Assembly: GCF_009905375.1 (NCBI RefSeq)
Contig: NC_133657.1
Location: 48,825,231-48,889,230 of the forward strand
From: Apium graveolens
Taxonomy: Eukaryota; Streptophyta; Magnoliopsida; Apiales; Apiaceae
Reading direction: 5' to 3'
DNA length: 64,000 nt
Every line of letters starts with the position of its first letter. Within the stretch, counting starts at the first letter, position 1. Positions 23,481 through 36,549 of this stretch are shown here, one piece after another. The notes beneath the pieces are model-generated. The model worked only from the letters and a program-made list of their open reading frames with translations, searched no databases and was not told the DNA's origin. Made by a program: the position numbers and the translations under genes.

Positions 23481-26400
23481 TGTAATAACCCCAATTTTTG
23501 GAGATTTTTGAAACCCGGATGAATAGTAACTTTTGCTGACAATGCTGATTAAGAAAAATTATCAGACCACGATATATAAGAGTACTGTTATGGAAATTCT
23601 AAAATCGTATTAGTATTCCATAAAGAAAATAAGTGTATGTAAAAGCTGTCGGATTTTGAAAACGAGCACTTTTATTTTTCCCCGAGATTTCCACCAGACA
23701 TTAAGGGATTTAAGGAATTAATATTAAGATGAAGGATTTTAAATTCAAGGATTATAAATGAGAATTAATTTAGGTATTAAAAATACCAAGAAGATTTTAT
23801 CAATAAAACCATTAAGGTATTTAACCAAACGATCAACGAGATTGAGTGATAACCGGACAAAGTAATGAATAACGACTCTTGTAAATACCTTTGCAAGTGG
23901 CAAGGCAAGTGGATGGTTGATCAAACAAGAAACCAAGTGATAGTTAGGAATGAATGGCTAGTTAATTATATAGTTAACTAGGGATGATCTCATCTCACCA
24001 CAAATCACCAACACATGGCAAATGGTGAGATCATCTTCCACTAACTCCTTTGTTTATTATTAACCTAGCAAAATATCAAGACAACCCATCATTATCCACC
24101 ACATTATTCCACCAACACAAGAAAGCAAAAGCATTTCCTCCCCCATTTCCATTGCTCTCGGCCAAAACAGAACCAGCACACTAAAACAGTTGTATCTCCT
24201 TCATTTCTCACTCAAATATTGTGTTCTATAGCTCGTTGGAAAGGTATTGAGATGGCCTACAACTCTTGTTCACAAGTATCGTCCAAATAATTAAGGTAAG
24301 ACCCTCATTTTTACAGTTCTTTAAATCGGACTTTTAGAAACTTCAAAGCCTAACTTTGTGTTCTTGATTTCTTTGGAAAGATCAAGCTTGTAGGAGGCTC
24401 CCTAAGGCTTCCTAGCAACTTAACACCTCCCAAGGAAGGTATAAACTTCAAACCCTAGCCTTTACTTTATTTGTTAGTAAGTTTAATCGTTGGTTTTGTG
24501 AAATGAGAAGCATGGATTGTGATTATTAGTAGTTTGGTTTGATTTGGAAGTATTTTGGTAATTGAAGCTTGATTATAGTTCATAGGTCTTGATTGTGGTT
24601 GTTTGAGTTGAAAACCTTGGAGATTATGGACTGATGTGGTATGGTTTAGGTGAAGTTTTGTTGTATTGATGGTTATGAGTTGGTTGGTGGTTAATTGGAG
24701 TAGTTTAAACATTGGTAATCGCGTAAACATAGCCGTCGTAATGTCCGATTTACTTTAGACTGCTTTTGTTCATAACATTTGGACCCGAGAACTCCCTGCT
24801 AGATTATGACCATTGCCATGTTTAGATAGTTCATGTTACGAGCTTCGTTTTGATATGTAGTTCTTTTGATTCCGATATACGGTTTAGGAGAAACGACCGT
24901 TTTAAGTAACGGCATTTCGCGAACGAAACTTTTCCCCTCACCTTACTTTGAAACATAGGTTAAAGACCAAAAAGGGTTAATTAGTATATGAAAAAATTAT
25001 TTTAAGAGTGTTAGGAAGTTGGTAAGACACTCGCGAAGGAATCGCCTTAAAACTTGTAATGGTTAAATTATAAAAAATGGTGGAGCCGAGGGTACTCGAG
25101 TGACTTAAGAGAATCAGTAAGCGCAAAGCGAGCGTTAGAGTCTAAGGTAGTTAGAGTATAGATTTACAAGTGACTTTGGTTTAATTCCAACTTACTTGTT
25201 GTTTATAGGTTACCAGACTCGTCCCGAGCCTTTTATCACCCCCAGTCGCTCAGGCAAGTTTTCTACCCGTTATACTGTTGTTGTGATGTATATGTGTATA
25301 TGCATGATCTTGTGATAAATGCATATTTGTTATTAGCAAATTCTTGCGATATATTGTAGCATGTGATATGGTATATATGCATGCCTGTTTCGTATTCTTG
25401 ATTTATATATTTGTTGGTTCAAATGCTTATTCGTTGCATAATACCTATGCTAGAGATAAGCGGTATTTGCGTATACCCTTAGTATAGGGGATCAAAATGT
25501 GAACTTTTTCTAAAACCGGGAGGCAAGACTCCCGAGTATAATATATATTTATATATATATATATGTATATTGATATAGTTTTTAAAACTATTAATCGATT
25601 AAGGGTTATTCGATAACTTTATTTTATTTAATGAATATTATTACGAATATTCATTCGAGGGCTTATGACTCCTTTATTTTATTTAATGAATATTATTACG
25701 AATATTCATTCGAGGGCTTATGACTTCTTTATTTTATTAAATGAATATTATTTTGAATATTCATTCGAGGGTTTATGACTTCTTTATTTTATTAAATGAA
25801 TATTATTTTGAATATTCATTCGAGGACTTATGACTCCTTTTATTTTATTATTTGAATATTATTTGAATATTCATTCGAGTGCTTATGACTCCTTTATATT
25901 ATTTATTGAATATTATTTGAATATTCATTCGAGGGCTTATGACTCAGTTTATATTATTTAATGAATATTATTTGAATATTCATTTGAGCATCTATGACTC
26001 CGATTATTTGCTGAGATATATTCTTTATTTTATTAAAGAATAAGATGTCGATAATCAAACTTATCTTTGATTATTCAAATAAAGATAGTACTTTCGTATA
26101 AGTATATCTTTGGTTATTTAATAATCATTTCAAGTATAAGTTTTAAAACTTCTACTTCAATTATTTTTATAAAGATTATTCTTTATGGGAATATTATTTA
26201 AATAATAATATTCAGATATTTTCTAATATATTGGGACTGATTTATTTCATTAAATCAGCATTACTCCAAACACTCTTTAAAGTGTTTTCGAGTCTTCAAA
26301 ATGATTTTTAAAAGTTAGAGCGGATCCCAAAACTCATTTTTATATTTAAGATCTTCCTTTTAAAGGGGATTTAAATACACGGTCAAAACTTGAGGGATCC

Positions 26401-27767
26401 GGCTCAGTGGTGTATTTTACATTCGCAACGAGGTTGCTGTTTTGAGAAAACATCTTGATTACTTGCCCATCATTCGGGAAGTAAGTTCATCTATTTGAGT
26501 CAGCATAAGCAACATGGGCTCAGTGGGCGTCCATGAAAGTGTAAGTGGCTCAGTGGGAGTCCATCAAATGCGTAAGTGGCTGAGTGGCAGTCCAGCATAA
26601 GGTCCTATTGCGGCCAGGGTGATGACCAGTGGGGAATTCGTCCATCTACTAGTAGAAAAGGTTACTTATTGGTATCTTTGCCTGATCAGCAAGATATCAG
26701 GTTTATGCCAAGGTTTTCTCCTTTCCAAATTCATTGGATATTGCAACTCTGTTTATAATTTTCATAACAGAGGTTTTCAAGGAGTGTATGAAATGTATAT
26801 ATATAGGTGTATATATATCGGGATTGAATGAAGTATCTCGTAACTTCATTATTTATAATGATATTCAAAGATTGAATCTATTCAAATCTTGTCTTGTAGT
26901 CTCATCTATGTGATGAACTTTTGAACTGATTATAACTTGAACGGTGGTAGTTCAAGTAATAATTGGAAAAGATATAAGTATATTGGGGCATCTTGTAACT
27001 TCATATTTTCAACTTATATCTAGTTAATGATTATCTTATGCATATCAAAGATTTTCAGAAAAACGTTGAGACAAGGGTAGATATATGAGATCACCTTGCA
27101 ATGATATTTTTATACAGTTATAAACTGGAACTCTGTATATATTATGCATGGAAGAGGACTTCCAAGATTTTGAAAAGTATATATGTATATATACTGAATA
27201 TTTTGCGACTTCATCGCATTAAGATATCAAACTTGGTTCATTTCTTTTGACCAAGACTTTCATGAGTACTATGAGAAGGCTCATATATTGTTAATCATTA
27301 TACATATTATTTTGGTGGGCTTGCTGCTCACCCTTGCTTTCTTCTTTCATCACACAACAATAGATAGAAAAGATGAACAGGACCAAGCTCCCGATTCGCA
27401 AGCGGTTAGAAAATGTTATGCAGTCTTCTGAAAGCGTTGATGCCGCCGTAGCTGAGGTAGGAGCTACCAATAGGCTAGGTTTTCAACTATTGATGAACCA
27501 GACTTATGTATAATATGAATTGTAATAATGGCAAGGAATATGTAAATTTATTCAAAACCTTTTTAAGGTGTAACGGTTTATAATTGTGGAATATAAGGAC
27601 TTGTGTTATTTTTGAGTGTTCATCTCTGAGACTATAACGTGTGGTATGTGTATTTATTGTGGGGTCACAGTACAGAGTAGTTGATTATTTTTTAAGATTG
27701 GGTGTTATTAAGGGAAATGGAACTCGTGACAACCCGGATCCCCGACCCCGGATTTGGGGGTGTTACA
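23481..27767 (+). repeat. LTR B, the shared middle LTR (4287 bp)
   Basis: Same ends as LTRs A and C. It is preceded by a polypurine tract (as a 3' LTR) and followed by a primer site at 27772-27783 (as a 5' LTR). It retains the 135-bp segment that LTR A lost. The hairpin array (25617-26000) has seven units instead of eight. No gene is present. Confidence 0.9.
25617..26000. repeat. Hairpin unit array, LTR B (7 units)
   Basis: Same unit as in LTR A, with one unit fewer, consistent with loss by slippage or recombination. Confidence 0.85.
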
Positions 27768-27771
27768 GAAG

Positions 27772-27783
27772 TGGTATCAGAGC
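27772..27783 (+). other. Primer binding site, internal copy 2
   Basis: TGGTATCAGAGC four bases after the LTR B end, same spacing as copy 1. Confidence 0.85.
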
Positions 27784-30700
27784 TAAGCATTATAAACCTC
27801 AGAGATGATGTGACGTTAAGATAATAAGTTCACTAAGATAATAAGAACTCTTGCCAAGTTCCTAGTCGGGCTACCTAACATAGTACTGACAGTTAAAACC
27901 CTTATGGGAACCCTTATAAATATCGTGATAGAAGCGTAGTTCATTATCGTATATGGTAGCGGGACTCCGAACCCTGAGGTTGAGGAGCAACAACGCGATG
28001 ATGTTGTATTTCTTATTGGAGATCAGATTATGGATCCGATAGAGCGTCCTAACGCGGGATCGGATGATGTTCATGTTGAGGATGTTGTCCTAGAAGGGAT
28101 AGTTGTTGAGGACGATCCCATGGAGGATCCTGACAAGAATGAATAAAAGACCACTGATGAATTGATGACCATCATTAGGTCGACTACCAGAGGTAGAATT
28201 GGTCGGTCACTATCGGAGGTTCGTTCAAGTTTGTAAAGATAGTAGCCCCCTTTAACGCGGCTTACTCATAAGACTGAGAAGTTTGAATGGACAGAGAAAT
28301 ACGAGAACAACTTTCAAGAACTGAAGCAAAGATTGGTGACGACCCCTATGATGGCGTTGCCGGATGGAAAAGGAGATTTTGTGATGTGTAGTGACGCTTC
28401 GCATAAGGAATTAGGGTGCTTCTTATACAGCACAACAAGGTAATCGCGTACGCATCAAGACAATTAAGGGAATATAAAATTCGATATCCCCACCCATGAG
28501 CTTGGGCTCGTGGCAATAGTTTTGCCCTAAATATTGGAGGCACTACTTGTATGGAGAGAAGTACGAGATTTACACAAGCCATAAGTGCTCTAGTGCATTT
28601 TCACGCAGAAAGAGCTCAACATGCGCCAAATGAGGTGGTTAGAGATAATCAAGGATTACGATTATGAGATTCTTTATCATTCGGGGAAAGCCAATGTGGT
28701 GGCCGATGCCCTTAGTAAAAAGGAGAGACTCAAGATGATAATGTCTTTGAGAGAGTTTATAAGAGATTTTGAGAAAATGGAAATAGAAGTGAAGGTAACC
28801 GGAGCCGGTACCGAAAAGCTGTTTGAGATTGCAAGACAGACCGAATTATTGGAAAAGAACATATTGTGCCAGAAAAAGTGATGAATGAAGGCAGAGAGCC
28901 AACAAATAGATATGAGATTAATACCGAGAAAGATGATAAGGGAATAATGAGGTATTCCTATAGAATTTGGGTTCCAAATGTTTAAGAGCTTAAAGATGAG
29001 ATCCTAGATGAAAGTCATAGTTCAAGGAATAAGATTTAGGGCAAACCCTGAATGTGATAGTCAGGGAGGACGCCATCAAGATAGAAGGAACCCATAACAT
29101 AATGAAGTGGAAAATGAGGATTTTAACGTATAAGATAACCCCAAGTATGGGAGAAGGATGAAACATTTCATACTGAGAAAATAGAAGTCGAGCAAGATAA
29201 GGAGACCCGAGACGGTACTCCTATATGGAAATTCATGGACCTGTCTAAACAGAACTTATACTTTTATTCCCAACTACCACCTTAAGGAAACAATGCGGTA
29301 GGAAATCCTTTCATGACCTTTAAGTCGCTAAGCTCTCAGAGTTCCAAGGAACAGTTTGACCCAGTCGAGGCAAGAGCCTGGCTAAAGGAAATATAGGAAT
29401 TATTTGAGATTCTAAATGATTGACGAAGCACAAAAGACTGTTTTTGTCACTTACCCCCATAAGAGAGAGGCCATCCATTGGTGAAAGGCCAAGAAAGGCA
29501 CGGAGCCGGAGGTTATAATAAACTGATTAAAGTTCAGACAATTGTTTTCGGGAAAGTACTTCCCAAGGTTATGGAGGTAGTGTAAAAGCTTTAGAGCCAG
29601 AACAAAAGCGGACGAGTATGATGAATTATGAATCTAAGTTGTAAAAGTTGTCAAGATTCGTTCTGAGGACACGAATCCAGAATGACGGGATGTTTGAAAT
29701 CAATGCTTATGTTGTGTTGGTTCATGTAATGGTTGTAATGGAAACGAAAATAAAAGACTGAAAAGGGAAGGAGTATAAAGGGATATAAAGGAAATAGAGT
29801 TGAGAAGTGATAAGGGAGTTAGGTATGGGAAACCCTAAGAAACCCTTGCAATAAATATAGAGAAGTGTGTCATCATCAGCGCGATGGTGACTGATCATGA
29901 GATAAATTCAAGGTTTGAAGGCGTAAGCGATATGTAAAGTTAATTCCCTTGAAGTTGACAGTATTCGATGAAAATTTGAGATAAATCGATTGATTAATAA
30001 GGAAACACGGATGGACTGAGGAGACAAGAAAGTAAGAAATTAGGAAAATTGGATGAAGGAAGTGACCTTCAAAAATGTGAAGTGTAAGACCGGGGGCATG
30101 ATACCCAGAAAGGGAGACGCCAGGTATGAAAGATATCCCAACATTGAGATGACTGTTGAGATAAATAAAAGAGGTAAATGAGTAGTTAGAACTAAAAGGT
30201 TCACGTTGAACACGACAAACATCTTCTAGAACATCCCTGTTATCATTACTGAATCAGGCAAGAAAAGCGAATAACCGTTCTTATCTTTTGGAGGCCATAT
30301 TGATTGACCTCATTTTGAATACAGATGTTATTGTGAAATTAGGCATATACTATCGAGGTGGGAATGATTGAATAAGATACCCTTATCAGGGATATATGAC
30401 TTGATTTATCCATGTAAGGATGCATGTACCTTTTAAAGGTGGAATTAAGGATAGAACATCGGTAACTTAAAATGAATCCTCGGGGAATGCATAAAGGTTG
30501 GAATTTCACCCTTAATAGGGATAGTGAGTTTTGACAGTATGAATTGGAAAGGATTAAGGTAATAACAACCTTTAAGAATCAGTGGAGAAATTTTTCAGAA
30601 GTATATAGACAATGATTCCGGTATTAATAAATGGTATCTTGATATGCCCTGTATCTAGGGAATACAGGAGGAACGATTCAAGGATAACCTTAGAGGTTTT

Positions 30701-32173
30701 ACAAGGAGAAAGGTAATATTCAAAATTCTCAAAAATAGAAATGTTGATAAAGGAAATATGACGTAATTATAATGATGCCAAGTGGGGCACGTGTTAAACC
30801 ACGAGAAGGTATGGATCGAACTAGTAATGGTCGAAGTTGTTCAGGGCAATTAGGACTTAAGATAAAAAGATGTTCTAATTATGATTGAGAGTCAGTCGTG
30901 ACAGTGATTAACCTCTAAAGACTGAGGCAATAACTTATGGAAAAATGGTAATATTTTTTTTTACTCATCAGATTTTAAGGAAAACATCTTCACATAAGCT
31001 GTGATTGAAATAAGGTAGAAAATTTATTTGGAGGTGGTTAAAATGACATTGACTGTAAGGAAATTTTACTATCAGGAAAGGCCAAAGAGGTGGCCGACAC
31101 TTTAAAGGTAAGAGGATAATTATAGGCGCTTGTGCCAAAGGAATACAGTGATGATGGTTAAAGCTATGCAGGTTGTATTATGGTTTGGAAGATTGACATT
31201 CCTTTTGATGACTGTGCAATACCCAACCGTAATAGTAGTTGGTAAAGGTTTAATTCGTGTAATCGCCATGAGCGGGCTATCTATCTCAGAAGGTACTATC
31301 TTGAGAATAATCCAGGATAATATTTCAAAAAGGACTAGACGAACCTTTGAGTTAAGTCTTCTATCGAAGGCATATGATTAAGAATTGTATTAACCTGCTA
31401 TCGTTGCTTTGATTGAAACTCTTCTGCAATTTTATCTGCTTCATGTCATGTATGTATGGCAGGATAAGGAGTGTTCTTCATGAATCATGAATGGTGATTA
31501 TGTTACCTCCTTAGAAGGATTTGATACGACATGTATGGACTCCGTATGGTTAGATATTAAGATTTCATGGAAAGTGAATGACGACAGTAGGTCAGTGGTG
31601 GACCATAGTAATGCAGCAATGATTCTGCGAGTAATGAGCTGATTACAACCATGAGAGTTGTATTGAAATGGATGTTGAGATTGAGTACCACTAATCGGGT
31701 CATGGTAATGTATAAGTTATCATTGATAGACTAATTAAGTAGAGTATCTACCTATTGAATATTTATTCCTTCTTATGAAAAGAGAGTCGTATTACTATAT
31801 GAGGAAGGTTGCGGTGCAAGCATAGAATTCTAGTAACGATGATGTCTAGAATGAGATCCCAGATTCGATTTTCGATATCGAGGGAGTTTCAAAGGTGATT
31901 GTGTATAAGCTCGAGGAAGAGCATGGGTCCATAGAATGATGGACGGAATGGCGAAAATATTTAGGCATGTGAAATGCGATGCTATAATACTTGATGTTGA
32001 TATAAATACATATATGTTTTGTTCTCCTATGACAAACCTCTATAGTTCAGAGGTAGGTTCCAAGCCAGATATTTTGTGGCAGTATATTTTTTCATATATA
32101 CAATTCTCTTCAATTCGTTCTTTTCTCTTCTTTTCATTTCATGTAAGCTGAGAAGAACAACCCTTCCAGAAAG

Positions 32174-32178
32174 GGGAG
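32174..32178. repeat. Left target-site duplication GGGAG of the Tat element
   Basis: Repeated at 42952-42956. The uninterrupted site in internal copy 1 reads AAAGGGGAGGTATT near 22320, confirming the duplication. Confidence 0.95.
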
Positions 32179-32727
32179 TGTTATGGATAAAAACTACTAT
32201 ATATAATTGCTGTATTTAATACTAAGGAACGTGAGCTTCGAGGCTCGATTTGACTGCTCTTGTGTTTCGTGACTCAATCTGCCTTAACAAGATGCCTACG
32301 TACCTTGCTGATTGCCAAGGATCAAGTCAAAAAACGTAGTTCTAATTTGTGGGGTGAGGCCCCTTATATAGATGCGGGAGTCCTTGAATTGGACTTGGTA
32401 TAGGAGGCTTGGTGGATAAGCCTCTGAATTAGGATAGACTTAGGAGTCCTAGGAAGTAGGAAGTTGATTCCTTATCCTTTCAGGTCCCCTTGAGGCTAAT
32501 CTCTAAGGATTTATATCCTCATCGGGACTCTTTTCAACATCTGATTTCTCCCTTATTAATTAATTACGAAATTAATTAATAATCAGGGCTTTTTGGGCCT
32601 CTTTTATTCCACCAGGCCTAATCTGGTCCGTCAGACTTAACCTTTCTGGTCTGAATATTATACATCTTATTATTATTGGGCCTAGCAGCCCATTAATTAT
32701 AAAATCAGGACTTATTTATCCCTATCA
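32179..32727 (-). repeat. 3' LTR of the Tat element (549 bp)
   Basis: Read on the minus strand it begins TGATAGGGATAAAT and ends CCATAACA. By eye it differs from the 5' LTR at one base, near its outer end (32189, A versus T). It contains a TATATAAG box (32363-32370) and a perfect 13-bp dyad with a 4-base loop (32553-32582, arm TTATTAATTAATT). Confidence 0.95.
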
Positions 32728-32745
32728 TTTGCCCCCCAACTTTTG
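32728..32745 (-). other. Polypurine tract of the Tat element
   Basis: On the minus strand AAAAGTTGGGGGGCAAA directly precedes the 3' LTR start. Confidence 0.75.
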
Positions 32746-32869
32746 GGAAACATTGATTAGGTTTCGCAGAAGTTAAATCTATTCGTTCCCTTACAGGGTT
32801 TCGTTTTTGCGTAAAGTGTGGAGCGACCTACACATTTACAACGAATCTTCCTTTTATTCAGAAATTATC

Positions 32870-33260
32870 TTAATTTCCAGGAATTTTTCCCTAATTTTCT
32901 GGGATTTTCCCTAATTTTCTGGATTTTTCCCTTAATTTCTGGGATTTATCCTTAATTTCCGGATTTTTCCTTTAATTTCTGGGATTTATCCTTAATTTTC
33001 TGGATTTTTCCTTAATTTTCTGAAAATATTACCATTTTTCAGAAATTATTTAAGGAATTTCCTTAATTTCTGGATTTTTCCCTAATTTCTGGGATTTATC
33101 CTTAATTTTCTGGATTTTTCCTTAATTTTCTGAAAATATTACCATTTTTCAGAAATTATTTAAGGAATTTCCTTAATTTTCTGGATTTTTCCTTAATTTT
33201 CTGAAAATATTACCATTTTTCAGAAATTATTTAAGGGATTTCCTTAATTTTCCAGGATTT
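32870..33260. repeat. Short tandem repeats with embedded hairpin, Tat 3' region
   Basis: Many copies of a 17-21-bp TCCTTAATTTTCTGGATTT-like unit, combined into a longer unit that holds the dyad TTTCTGAAAA...TTTTCAGAAA. The dyad occurs three times, near 33018, 33128 and 33199. Tandem repeats between the antisense gene and the 3' LTR are known in Tat-clade Retand elements. Confidence 0.85.
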
Positions 33261-33269
33261 TTTCTTCTT

Positions 33270-33283
33270 TTTTTTTTTTCTCT

Positions 33284-33315
<32 letters not shown>
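33270..33315. repeat. Poly-T tract
   Basis: Two runs of T (about 9 and about 25) broken by CTCTCCC; similar shorter runs lie at 33461-33478 and 33668-33684 at the starts of the following repeat units. Confidence 0.85.
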
Positions 33316-33318
<3 letters not shown>

Positions 33319-33319
33319 C

Positions 33320-33800
33320 AATTTTCGACCAGGAATCCATTCGACCAGGATCCTGGTCGAATTAACCTTCAGTATGCCTTGGTCGATTGAATTTCGAGCA
33401 GGTTGGGTTCGAGCAAGATTCCTGGTCGAATTTCGGCCAGGATTTTTTCCTATATATATATTTTTTTTTTTTTTTTTATTTCGAATAGGATTTTTCGACC
33501 AGGAATTTTCGGTTAAGATTTTCGGTCAAGATCCCCATTTTTTGACCGAATTAACCACCATCTCTTGCCTTGGTCGAAGCTATTTCGGGCAGGTACTATT
33601 CGACCAGGATTTTACCTTGATTCCTGGTCGACAGTGTCAGGAAATATTCTGGTCGAACCAGTAAAAATTTTTTTTTTTTTTTTTCGAATAGGATTTCTTC
33701 CCTTTCGGTCAAGATTCTTACTTTCTGACCGAATTAACCTTCCTTCTAAGCCCTGGTCGAAGGATTTTCGAGCAGGAACATTTTGACCAGGATTTTTCTG
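33320..33800. repeat. Three diverged repeats of about 170-200 bp rich in CGACCAGG/CCTGGTCG
   Basis: Each unit begins with a T tract and AATAGGATTT, then has CGACCAGGA, GACCGAATTAACC, CCTTGGTCGAA and TCGAGCAGG. The paired CGACCAGG and CCTGGTCG make dyads. The units begin near 33300, 33470 and 33680. No gene is credible here. Confidence 0.7.
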
Positions 33801-34270
33801 TGTTTTCTCTTCGAAAGGTTCAAGAATACATATATATTTTTTGTATATCCTTGGATTCTCAATTCTGGGCTAAGACTTGGGCTCATTTTAACTGGGCCTA
33901 TTCTCTAATTTGGCCTACCCTTTTTCCTGGGCTACAATAGAAAAAACCTTGGCCCATTTTCCTTGGTCCAACTAGTTTTTTGCAATTGGCCCATTGCTTT
34001 AACTGGGCTCCCTTCCCACTCTTTTTTCTTAAACATCATTTGGGCCTCAACATGGCTTGATTTTTCTAAAATTAGGCCCTTTTCTGAGATGGGCTTTCAT
34101 TTTCTAAGCCCAAATTCCAAATCCTTCTAGGGTTTTTCTGGATTCTTCCAGATTCTTCAAAAACTTTAATTTTCCTCTGATTTTTGCTAGAACTTCCTGG
34201 ATTATTCCAGAACCTTCTAAGTTTTGGGCCCAAATGGGCTTTTTTAAGGCCCATTTTCCTTCTTCCTTGG
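33801..34270. other. Pol-distal spacer before the antisense gene
   Basis: Noncoding, with repeated TGGGCCT/GGCCCA words (33870-34260), a frequent plant promoter element type. It is the likely upstream region of the antisense gene. Confidence 0.4.
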
Positions 34271-34280
34271 CTATATAAAG
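34271..34280 (+). promoter_or_regulatory. TATA box of the antisense gene
   Basis: CTATATAAAG, a near-ideal plant TATA box, 165 bp before the ATG at 34445 and followed by a pyrimidine-rich leader (about 34305-34440). It stands on the strand opposite to gag-pol. Confidence 0.6.
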
Positions 34281-34444
34281 GTGGGGTGAGAGTTTTATTT
34301 CTTCACACCTCTCATTTCACCTCTCATTTCATTTTACAACTTCTCCTCATCCCTCCTCCAACTTTCTAGCCTTTCCTTTCTCAAATCCCTCCTTTAGTTT
34401 TCCAACCTCTCCTTCAGGCTTTTTCTAGCTTTCTAATCTTTCTA

Positions 34445-36347
34445 ATGGCTGACAAGAATTCTGAGAGGGCGGCCAAAATTGCCTCGGCTTCAAAACGAGG
34501 TAAGGATATCGAGATCCGCTCTTCATATATGTCTTTAATTGATATGATTAATACTAGGGGGGATGAATATCCCTCCACTGCACATCTCGACTCTTTTAAT
34601 CACTGTAATACTTGGCATAACATAGATTTCAATAAACTAAATGCTCGTTATAACGTCCCTCCCCCCTTTAGACTAGTTCCAGTCTCTGGTGGTGACCGTA
34701 CTTGCCACTGGAGGCCCGATACTCTTTTCATCTACACCGACGCCCTTAACGCTGGGCTTAGGTTCCCTTTCCATCCTTTTATCCCTCATCTTTTGGCTGA
34801 CTTACAAATCAACCCGTGTCAGCTTCCTCCAAACGCCTGGAGGAATATTCTATGTTTTATGGTTTGTTGTCTTAGGGAGGGCTTTCCTCTTTCGGTAGCC
34901 GTTTTTAGGAAAGTCTTCCAATGTTACAATAGTTCTTCTAATATTTGTGGCTGGGTTTATGTCAAACAAAGGCCCAAAAGCAAACATATCTTTAATAGCG
35001 CCTCTATTCCTGATAATAATCCAAATTGGAGGAATAGTTTCGTTGGGTTACGTTGGGAGAATGGCGACTGGGGCACGCTCTTTCGATCTTCCTTTGGGAA
35101 GGTCAGTGATGGTAGCCTCAAATCCATTCACTTAACTCCTGAAGAAACTATTATTTATAATGGCCTTACTCAGGATGATGGTACGACCACCAGCTGGACT
35201 CTCTTAGAGGAGTTTTCCCTAATTCATGTGGGACTATCCTCTGTTTCTCAACAGGGTATTTTTCTTCCCTTCTCAATTTTACTTCATTTCATGCGTTATT
35301 AACTTCACTTATTTTGTCCTTTGTTTTGTTTCAGCTGCTAAGGAGATTAACGAGGACAACGTTCCTTTGGTTGAGGAGACAGCTAGGATGAAGAAAGCTC
35401 GGCTCGCAGGCCTAGACACCCGGGGAAAGGCGACAGAGCCTATCTTCTTGAGAAAGCACAAGGAGCCTATGGGGGAGGCTTCAACTGAAGGAGCTGAGGG
35501 CCATAATGCTCCTATCACTGCTGCTGCCCCTGCTGCTGCTGCTACAGGCGCCTTTCAGCCTCTCTGGGGATTCCGCCGAGGGGATACCGTGGTTGGTTCC
35601 ACGAAGCATGCTTGGGATTGGTCCTACCATAGCGTGACCCCAAAGGACTTTACTGATGTGGTGGCCACCCCTGACCTTGAGAGGATTAAGCTCATGGGAG
35701 CCCAATCTCTGGCTTCGGTATGCCTTCTCTTTTTTAAACTTATTTCTCGTTCTTGTAGCACTTTCTTGCCTTATACTTTGTTAATTGTTTTGTTTCAGTC
35801 TAACGCCTACTTTCAAGGCGCTGTGAGGCAAGCCGAATCATGGAAGCGGGCTTCTGATAAGGCCGATAATGCCCTCAGGAGGCAGCAGAAGAAGTATGCT
35901 ACCCTGGAGAAGAAGCTCAAGCGCAAGGAGGAAGAACTCGGAGAGTCTAACGCCGAGCTGGTGGTACTTCGGGCGGAGAAGGATAAAGCTATAGACAATT
36001 ATCTGGACTCGGAGGAGTTTGCCCAATCCATGAGGATTAGGGATGATTCAGTCTTTCCCGAGTTTTTTAGGACTGGTTGGGACACGGCCCTTGGGACCGT
36101 GAACGAGGCTTGTCCTGATATTAACCCGGCGGACTACATCTGCCCTGACGATGAGGCTTTGCTACAGAGGTTTCGTACCCGAGTAGTTGTCTCGGATCAT
36201 GTTCCTCAGGATCCACTTCTTCCTCCTCCCGAGTCTTTTTCCAGACCTGCTGAGGATGACAGCTCTTCCTCCTCCGAGACAACGGAGACATCTAGCGAGA
36301 GCGGAGAAGACGATGATATGGACGCCGAGGGCACCTCAGCTCCTTAG
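34445..36347 (+). CDS. Antisense three-exon gene of the Tat element (about 580 aa)
   Basis: Lies between pol and the 3' LTR on the strand opposite to gag-pol. Predicted exons are 34445-35255, 35335-35717 and 35799-36347. Both introns (79 and 81 bp) are GT-AG, AT-rich, and end in the same TTGTTTTGTTTCAG. Splicing joins three frames into one uninterrupted reading (811 + 383 + 549 bases, stop included). Residues about 95-180 (LRFPFHPFIPHLLADL, LPPNAWRNI, CGWVYVKQRP) resemble the plant 'putative gypsy type transposon' domain (PF04195 type, from memory). Exon 2 is alanine-rich in part; exon 3 is a coiled coil (about residues 400-480) ending in an acidic Ser/Glu tail. Antisense genes of this kind are known in Tat-clade elements; function unknown. 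Exon boundaries are predicted only. Confidence 0.75.
35256..35334 (+). other. Predicted intron 1 of the antisense gene
   Basis: GTATTTTTC...GTTTCAG, 79 bp. Without splicing the first frame stops at 35302, inside the intron, after 285 codons. Confidence 0.7.
35718..35798 (+). other. Predicted intron 2 of the antisense gene
   Basis: GTATGCC...GTTTCAG, 81 bp, a multiple of three with no stop, so a retained-intron product of 27 more residues would stay in frame. The residues it would add are hydrophobic and unlike the flanks. Confidence 0.65.
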
Positions 36348-36549
36348 AGCTTTTTCAGCCCTGCGTGGCTTTTTTATTTTCGAGACTTTATTTATCAAAC
36401 TTTTGTAACATCTATCAGATCTATCTCATTTATCACCTTTTATGCTTTGCATCCATGCATTTGATTTTTATTTGTTAGGCCACAATCATACTTTGAAGAA
36501 CTTATGAATTTCATAAAATTGTCTGGGATTCGTCCCTTACACAAGTCTT

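Larger units (their letters stand above)
27768..32178 (+). pseudogene. Internal region 2, left part
   Basis: Collinear with 17913-22325 (offset about 9855, then 9853 after a small deletion near 30525). It shares the same remnants and stops: RNase H/integrase at about 28155-29015 (open piece 28621-28881), gag-like at about 29240-29600, and decayed sequence after that. It ends in GGGAG (32174-32178), the left target duplication of the Tat element; the right part resumes at 42957. Confidence 0.85.
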
